A stretch of 40,609 nucleotides of DNA from an uncultured Burkholderiales bacterium. GTDB lineage: Bacteria > Pseudomonadota > Gammaproteobacteria > Burkholderiales > Burkholderiaceae_C. Position numbers and translations under genes: made by a program. The notes under the pieces are model-generated. The model made no database searches, was not told where the DNA came from, and worked only from the letters and a program-made list of their open reading frames with translations. Below, one piece after another: positions 38,030-40,609 of the stretch (positions are counted from its first letter, which is position 1; the number at the start of each line of letters is the position of its first letter). The stretch is from NCBI GenBank assembly GCA_903949285.1, contig CAJAYT010000111.1, positions 1 through 40,609 on the forward strand, written 5' to 3'.

Positions 38030-40072
38030 ATGAGAAAAAAATCTCCTCCGACTTCAAAAAATACAAAGGAAATCGTCTCTGAAGCAACTCCAAAAGATGA
38101 AGATCTTAAGAAGATTTCTACACTATTACAGCAAGGACTTAGTTCACACCGAGCTGGTCTGCTTTTAGAGGCAAAGTCTCTTTATCAGCAGATACTGAAT
38201 TTAAACCCAAATCACTTTGATGCATTACAGCTGTGTGGAACAGTAGATACTCAAACCAAAAATTGGGCTTCCGCACTCAACTTATTTAATCAAGCCCTAC
38301 ATATCAACCCCAAGAATGCTTCCGTCTACTTTAATCAAGGCATAGTCCTTCAAGAACTAAGGCGATTAGAGGAGGCTCTGGATAGCTACAAAAATGCCAT
38401 CGAACTTAAAAAGGAATATGCGCAGGCTTACGCAAACAAGGGCGTTGTCCATATAGAACTGAATCAACTATCCGATGCCCTTTTATGCTTTGACAAAGCT
38501 ATTGAGTTTCAACATGGCGATGCCAAGTCTTACTTTAACCGGGGAGTGGCACTCAAAGAACTCGGACGCTTGAGCGAGGCTATTTTGAGTTACGACAGAG
38601 CTATCGAACTAGAGAACAATTATCCAGAGGCCTTCTCTAACAAGGGGATAGCACAGCAATCCCTTGGTCACTTGAACGAAGCACTTGAAAATTTTAACAA
38701 AGCGATCTCGCTTAAATCTAACTTTGCAGAAGCTTATTCAAATCGCAGCATTGTGCTTCAAAAGCTCGGACGCTTAGGTGACGCACTCCAAAGTTGCGAT
38801 CAAGCTATTGAATTAAAAACTAACTACGCTCAGGCTTACTCCAATCGTGGAAGTATTCTGAGTGAACTCGAACGCTTAGACGAGGCAAAAAAAGCACTTA
38901 TTTGTGCATTAGAGCTGAATCCAAATTATGCCGAGGCTTACTATAACCTTGGAGTAGTTTTTAAAAAGTTATCCCTACACGACGAAGCTCTCACCTACTT
39001 CAATTACGCTATAGAGTTAAAACATAATTACGCAGAAGCCCACTACAACAAGGGCGTCGTACTCTGTGAAATGCTTCACTTGGATGAAGGATTGATATGC
39101 TATGAAGAAGCTATTGAGCTTGTTCCAGAATATACGGCTGCTCACTGGAACAAATCACTGACTTTACTCTTAAAAGGTGATTTCCATCACGGATTTATAG
39201 GTTATGAATATCGTTGGAAGAATGAAAAGGATACGGATTTAACCCATCAAGCATCCTTCAACTCAAAATTATGGCTTGGCGCTGAATCCCTAAACGGTAA
39301 AAATCTGTTCATTCGGTGTGAACAAGGACTTGGTGATACTTTGCAATTTTGTCGCTACGCCAAGATGGCGGCAGAACTTGGCGCACGCGTCATATTAGAG
39401 GTACAGCCACCTCTGTTAAATCTATTGAATACTCTAGAAGGAGTGCATGAATTACACCCATTGGGTAGCCCTTTGCCAGATTTTGATTTTCAATGTCCAA
39501 CATTATCCCTACCCCTTGCCTTTAAGACTAATATTGATAATATTCCTAACAAAACGCCATACATTAAAAGCAATAGTGTTAAGAGAGAAGAGTGGGCGCA
39601 AAGGCTAGGCTTGAAATCAAAGCCCAGAGTGGGTTTGGTTTGGAGCGGTAGTACTGTACATAAAAATGATAGAAATCGAAGTATTCGTTTGGCCGATCTT
39701 ACGCCGTTTTTACCTAATCTATTTGAGTATATATGCTTACAAAATGAAATTCGAGATATTGACAGTAGTACCGTAAGAGCAAGCAATATAAAGAACTATA
39801 GTGACTTGCTGGTTGACTTCGAAGAAACAGCAGCACTATGCGATCTAATGGACTTAGTGATTTGTGTTGATACGAGTGTGGCTCATTTAGCAGGAGCGTT
39901 GGGCAAAAAAACTTGGATACTACTCCCCTACGCGCCCGATTGGCGTTGGATGCTAGGTAGAACAGATAGCCCCTGGTATTCATCAGTCAAGCTTTATAGA
40001 CAGCAAAGTACCGGCGATTGGGAGGGACTTTTCAAAATTATCGAGCATGAGATCTCGCAAATTTTGAAATGA
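38030..40072 (+). CDS. TPR protein with C-terminal GT-B glycosyltransferase-like domain (paralog C)
   Basis: This 680-residue third copy has about eleven TPR repeats (residues 25-395) and a C-terminal domain with GLGDTLQFCRYAKMAAELGA, VGLVWSGSTVHKNDRNRSI and DLVICVDTSVAHLAGALGKKTWILLPYAPDWRWMLGRTDSPWY. The NDRNRSI and APDWRWML forms are those I associate with the widespread bacterial TPR/GT family, so C looks ancestral-like and A and B derived. It lies 142 bp after B, where a further promoter could lie. No membrane segment is visible. Confidence 0.85.
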   Translation: MRKKSPPTSKNTKEIVSEATPKDEDLKKISTLLQQGLSSHRAGLLLEAKSLYQQILNLNPNHFDALQLCGTVDTQTKNWASALNLFNQALHINPKNASVYFNQGIVLQELRRLEEALDSYKNAIELKKEYAQAYANKGVVHIELNQLSDALLCFDKAIEFQHGDAKSYFNRGVALKELGRLSEAILSYDRAIELENNYPEAFSNKGIAQQSLGHLNEALENFNKAISLKSNFAEAYSNRSIVLQKLGRLGDALQSCDQAIELKTNYAQAYSNRGSILSELERLDEAKKALICALELNPNYAEAYYNLGVVFKKLSLHDEALTYFNYAIELKHNYAEAHYNKGVVLCEMLHLDEGLICYEEAIELVPEYTAAHWNKSLTLLLKGDFHHGFIGYEYRWKNEKDTDLTHQASFNSKLWLGAESLNGKNLFIRCEQGLGDTLQFCRYAKMAAELGARVILEVQPPLLNLLNTLEGVHELHPLGSPLPDFDFQCPTLSLPLAFKTNIDNIPNKTPYIKSNSVKREEWAQRLGLKSKPRVGLVWSGSTVHKNDRNRSIRLADLTPFLPNLFEYICLQNEIRDIDSSTVRASNIKNYSDLLVDFEETAALCDLMDLVICVDTSVAHLAGALGKKTWILLPYAPDWRWMLGRTDSPWYSSVKLYRQQSTGDWEGLFKIIEHEISQILK

Positions 40073-40099
40073 CTTATTTCATTCAAATTCTGTGAATCT

Positions 40100-40469
40100 T
40101 TATTTAGAAAATAGCAACACTCCAAACTCTATGCAACTGGCTTTATGTTCATTTGTAATGAATTTATTTTGAGAGTCAATAAAAGGAATTCTCATATAGT
40201 GATCAAACGCTCGGTGCTTAAGAATACACTCCATCTCACTCATACTTTTGAATCTATTGGATCTGTCCTTTTGCTGTAATACCAATGTGAACGGCGCTAA
40301 TCTATCTGTTACCTTGTGAAGGTCCTCGGGCGTCTTATGGCGCCTCACAAAAAACCTATAAAGCGGTATTAATTTATTTTGTATTTTTCCGTATTTCTCT
40401 TGAAAGGAAAAACCATGATCAACCACTTTAATGAACAAGTCGTTAACAGTTTCATCTGGTTGATGATCA
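40100..40469 (-). pseudogene. 3' fragment of an unknown gene cut by an IS66-type element
   Basis: An open frame of 122 codons on the minus strand runs from the IS boundary (40469) to a stop at 40100. It reads DHQPDETVNDLFIKVVDHGF at the insertion side and has no start codon of its own except TTG 40438. I do not recognise the family. The frame is open right up to the IS end, which supports an interrupted gene; the 5' part would lie beyond the element, outside the window. Confidence 0.55.
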
Positions 40470-40609
40470 GTAAGCGTTGCATAATCACACCTTGATCAAA
40501 GGTGGATATCTTGATGCTAGTTTTCCTGGCGTTTCCAGTTGTGAGGGAATAATTCCTCAATCCGGCTATTAGGCTGAGTCGGCAATCTGCTGAGGACATC
40601 AGTCATATA
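40470..40609 (-). mobile_element. End of an IS66-family insertion sequence (partial)
   Basis: The terminal sequence GTAAGCGTTGCATAATC begins at 40470; GTAA(GCG) is the conserved IS66-family end. The adjacent 8 bp GATGATCA (40462-40469) is the expected size for its target duplication, though the other copy is outside. The transposase C-terminus is inside (next entry). The rest of the element lies right of the window. Confidence 0.75.
40517..40609 (-). CDS. tnpC: IS66-family transposase (TnpC), C-terminal fragment
   Basis: The last 30 codons of a minus-strand gene are seen, running off the right edge. They include LSRLPTQPNSRIEELFPHNW, which fits the IS66 transposase C-terminus (usually ...R(I/L)DELLPHxWxP). 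The stop TAG is at 40517-40519, 47 bp before the element end. This frame is too short to appear as an independent gene. Confidence 0.75.
   Translation of the reverse strand, partial: YMTDVLSRLPTQPNSRIEELFPHNWKRQEN

Noticed and set aside
40369..40599. 76-codon minus-strand frame at the right edge
   Set aside because: It crosses the IS66 end and is out of frame with both the transposase end and the interrupted gene.

Overview
This window reads as a chromosomal segment of a fairly low-GC betaproteobacterium, most likely Burkholderiales. Three things support this. The aromatic/ribosomal cluster gyrA-serC-pheA-tyrA-aroA-cmk-rpsA-ihfB-lapA-lapB-hldA-hldD is in the order known from that group. The OmpA has the short tryptophan-rich N-terminus typical of Burkholderiales. 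The tmRNA encodes the tag ANDERFALAA, a betaproteobacterial type. The genus cannot be fixed from sequence alone. AroA and Cmk are fused into one protein.

Layout. (1) 1-139 is a set of 23-bp terminal repeats that looks like the outer end of an IS21-type insertion sequence whose body lies left of the window. (2) 420-4307 (-) is one very large accessory gene: an alpha/beta-hydrolase joined to a STAND NTPase, a winged-helix region and a long C-terminal region. This is the architecture of NLR-like (Avs/STAND) antiphage proteins. It sits between the IS end and the 3' end of tmRNA, a common integration site. (3) 4841-7375 (-) holds ssrA (tmRNA), gph, ubiG and ompA. (4) 7688-22147 (+) is the long housekeeping run: DNA gyrase A, serine and aromatic amino-acid synthesis, the AroA-Cmk fusion, ribosomal protein S1, IHF beta, LapA/LapB control of LPS, the heptose kinase and epimerase of LPS core synthesis, and a fluoride channel. 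(5) 22190-25697 is a TRAP transporter with permease genes on + and a TakP-like binding protein convergent on -. (6) 25896-31672 holds a ubiquinone-type monooxygenase, a DsbC-like isomerase, a DUF3429 membrane protein, an M61 peptidase and a fatty-acid-hydroxylase-family membrane enzyme. (7) 31673-34149 is a nitrogen-control unit: NtrC-like sites, a sigma-54-like promoter, a short leader ORF with a hairpin, glnK, amtB and a strong terminator. (8) 34241-40072 is a tandem array of three paralogous TPR/glycosyltransferase-like proteins. (9) The right edge carries the end of an IS66-family element (40470-40609) that has cut a gene of unknown function.

How the genes work together. serC-pheA-tyrA-aroA supply serine, phenylalanine and tyrosine. 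cmk, rpsA and ihfB serve nucleotide supply, translation and DNA architecture. lapA-lapB-hldA-hldD form a translationally coupled envelope block (ATGA overlaps). glnK and amtB sense and import ammonium. The best candidates for less-described biology are the hydrolase-STAND protein beside tmRNA, the three-copy TPR/glycosyltransferase array, and the leader ORF plus hairpin upstream of glnK. Both window ends stop about 140 bp inside an IS, so the window may be an assembly contig broken at multicopy elements.
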